Below the pieces are notes generated by a model, which had not been told where the DNA came from, made no database searches, and worked only from the letters and a program-made list of their open reading frames with translations. From an uncultured Maribacter sp. (GTDB lineage: Bacteria; Bacteroidota; Bacteroidia; Flavobacteriales; Flavobacteriaceae): a DNA stretch of 64,000 nt. Made by a program: the position numbers and the translations under genes. Location: positions 1 to 64,000 of the forward strand of contig NZ_CANMRY010000006.1 of assembly GCF_947500405.1 (NCBI RefSeq), read 5' to 3'. This document shows, piece by piece, positions 62,774 to 64,000 of the stretch; positions within the stretch are counted from its first letter, which is position 1; every line of letters begins with the position of its first letter.

Positions 62774-62897
62774 GCACTCATTTACCTAAACAAAGGTAAC
62801 TTATGCTTAATATTTAGTTAAACACAAAGCAACAGAAATCCACTTATTTTGCACAGATAATAAGAATATTTAACCAAATTCTAAATTGAAAATTGAA

Positions 62898-64000
62898 ATG
62901 AAAAATTTATTTGTAAAACTTTTAAGTATAACCGCAGTTTTTTCAGCTATTATACTAACGAGCTGTAGCTCTGATGATCCAGCGCCAATAGGAAAAGAAG
63001 CAACAGAAGTTATCGCTAACTTAGAAGCAGGTATTTTAAAAGGAACATTAAAAGAAGATTACACTCTTACTGCTAGTACTTCTTACAATTTAACTGGTCA
63101 ATTTATTATTGACGAAGGTGCTACATTGAATATTCCTGCTGGAACAAAAATTCTTGCAGATAATGGTGGTACAGATGTTTATATCGCAACACTTATTGGT
63201 GGTACAATTAATATTAATGGATCTGAAGGAAATCCTGTTATTATGTCTTCTGCAGATGGTAACCCTGGTGACTGGGGAGGATTAACACTATGCGGTAAGG
63301 CAACTACAACTGCAGGTGCTAATGCAACTGCTGAAGTAGGAGGTTTTATATATGGTGGCACTGATGATTCTGATAGTTCTGGTATTATAAGATATTTACA
63401 AATATCAGGTACTGGAGCTCAAATTAACTCTGAGTCTCAATACAATGGTGTTTCTTTTTACGCTGTAGGTTCTGGAACTTTAGTTGATAACCTTGCTGTT
63501 ATTAATGGTGATGATGATGGTGTTGAGTTTTTTGGTGGAACCGTAGAAGTTTCTAACCTATATTTAGAAAACAATAGTGACGATTCAATAGATTGGACAG
63601 AAGGATGGAGCGGATCTGTAACAAATGCTTATATATCTAATACAGTTGCTGGTTTCTCTACAGTTTTTGAAGGAGACAAAGATAACGGTAACCCAGAATT
63701 TAATAACATCACTGCTGTTTCTACTGTAGGTGGTACTGCATTACAATTCAAGAAAACTTCTGGTGGTACAATTGACGGTCTTTCTATAGTAGGATATGAT
63801 GTTGATTTAGATATGAAAGATGCTGGTGATGTAACTAACGTAATTTTTGTTGATGGTTATACTCCTGTAGCAATGAATGAAGATGATGAAACTACTACAG
63901 ATGTGGATGAAAGTAAATTAAAATACTCATTAAATACTACTGCTGTTCCTAATACAACTGCGGAGGACTTCCCATGGGTAAGCTCAGATATCTCTTTTGA
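62898..64000 (+). CDS. Beta-helix lipoprotein (partial, runs off the right edge)
   Basis: The frame opens at ATG 62898 and is still open at the window end (about 367 residues seen). The signal sequence ends in the lipobox ILTSC (about Cys22) followed by SSDDP, a typical flavobacterial lipoprotein tether. The mature part is rich in short strands with glycine, asparagine and aspartate turns (TLNIPAGTKILADNGGTDVY; NGDDDGVEFFGGTVEVSNLY; NNSDDSIDW), consistent with a right-handed parallel beta-helix. It likely works with the upstream receptor on the cell surface. Function is unknown; relatives are sometimes mislabelled as multidrug transporters. Confidence 0.8.
   Translation, partial: MKNLFVKLLSITAVFSAIILTSCSSDDPAPIGKEATEVIANLEAGILKGTLKEDYTLTASTSYNLTGQFIIDEGATLNIPAGTKILADNGGTDVYIATLIGGTININGSEGNPVIMSSADGNPGDWGGLTLCGKATTTAGANATAEVGGFIYGGTDDSDSSGIIRYLQISGTGAQINSESQYNGVSFYAVGSGTLVDNLAVINGDDDGVEFFGGTVEVSNLYLENNSDDSIDWTEGWSGSVTNAYISNTVAGFSTVFEGDKDNGNPEFNNITAVSTVGGTALQFKKTSGGTIDGLSIVGYDVDLDMKDAGDVTNVIFVDGYTPVAMNEDDETTTDVDESKLKYSLNTTAVPNTTAEDFPWVSSDISF

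Overview
The window looks like chromosome from a member of the Flavobacteriaceae (Bacteroidota), probably marine. The evidence is an A+T-rich sequence, a type IX secretion (T9SS) type B sorting domain paired with a PorP/SprF protein, a TonB-dependent receptor with a CarboxypepD_reg domain, an arginine operon with the carbamoyltransferase type found in Bacteroidota, a bacterial mevalonate pathway, and many matches to the Bacteroidota -7 promoter element TAnnTTTG. I saw no tRNA, rRNA, CRISPR array, insertion sequence or prophage. Genes are densely packed; the only gap over 300 bases (25084-25447) holds a decayed gene.

Layout. 1-8.5 kb: a proline/arginine operon, proC-argD-proA-proB-argF'-argB-argE-argH, closed by a strong terminator; 7-nt tandem repeats sit at three of its junctions. 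8.7-18.4 kb: a 2554-residue secreted BspA-type repeat protein, its SprF partner and two small envelope genes. 18.4-22.2 kb: a MocR-type regulator divergent from a PLP decarboxylase-like gene and a PhzF-family gene. 22.3-26.5 kb (minus): pseudouridine synthase, UbiA prenyltransferase, mevalonate kinase, a broken four-helix-bundle gene and diphosphomevalonate decarboxylase. 26.6-29.6 kb: TspO, DUF1697, an HI0933-type flavoprotein and a glycerophosphodiesterase. 29.7-36.2 kb (minus): a cytoplasmic sugar phosphorolysis set (GH13, GH65 phosphorylase, beta-phosphoglucomutase, sodium symporter).

36.4-46.4 kb: single genes on alternating strands with a signalling flavour: a propeller lipoprotein, a phosphatase/kinase-like/beta-barrel fusion, an HD-PycTM protein, a large GAF protein, a metallophosphoesterase and TonB. 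46.6-53.4 kb: a coiled-coil lipoprotein, AqpZ, a secreted protein, an ABC exporter and a four-domain protein joining two cyclic-nucleotide-binding folds, a PlsC-like acyltransferase and an SGNH hydrolase. 53.4-57.9 kb (minus): ferredoxin, NifU-like scaffold and Mrp (Fe-S assembly), an unknown secreted protein, an alkyltransferase-like DNA repair protein, a LysE-family protein and TrmB. 58.0-64.0 kb: a PhoR/PhoB-like two-component pair divergent from a TonB-dependent receptor and a lipoprotein running off the right edge; both downstream promoters carry tandem 11-bp repeats that resemble a Pho box.

The most novel-looking items are the cyclic-nucleotide-binding/acyltransferase/SGNH fusion (50814-53402), the phosphatase/kinase-like/barrel lipoprotein (37285-40998) and the HD-PycTM protein (41055-42242). 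No complete, recognisable defence system is present. Functional names come from motif recognition by eye, without database searches.
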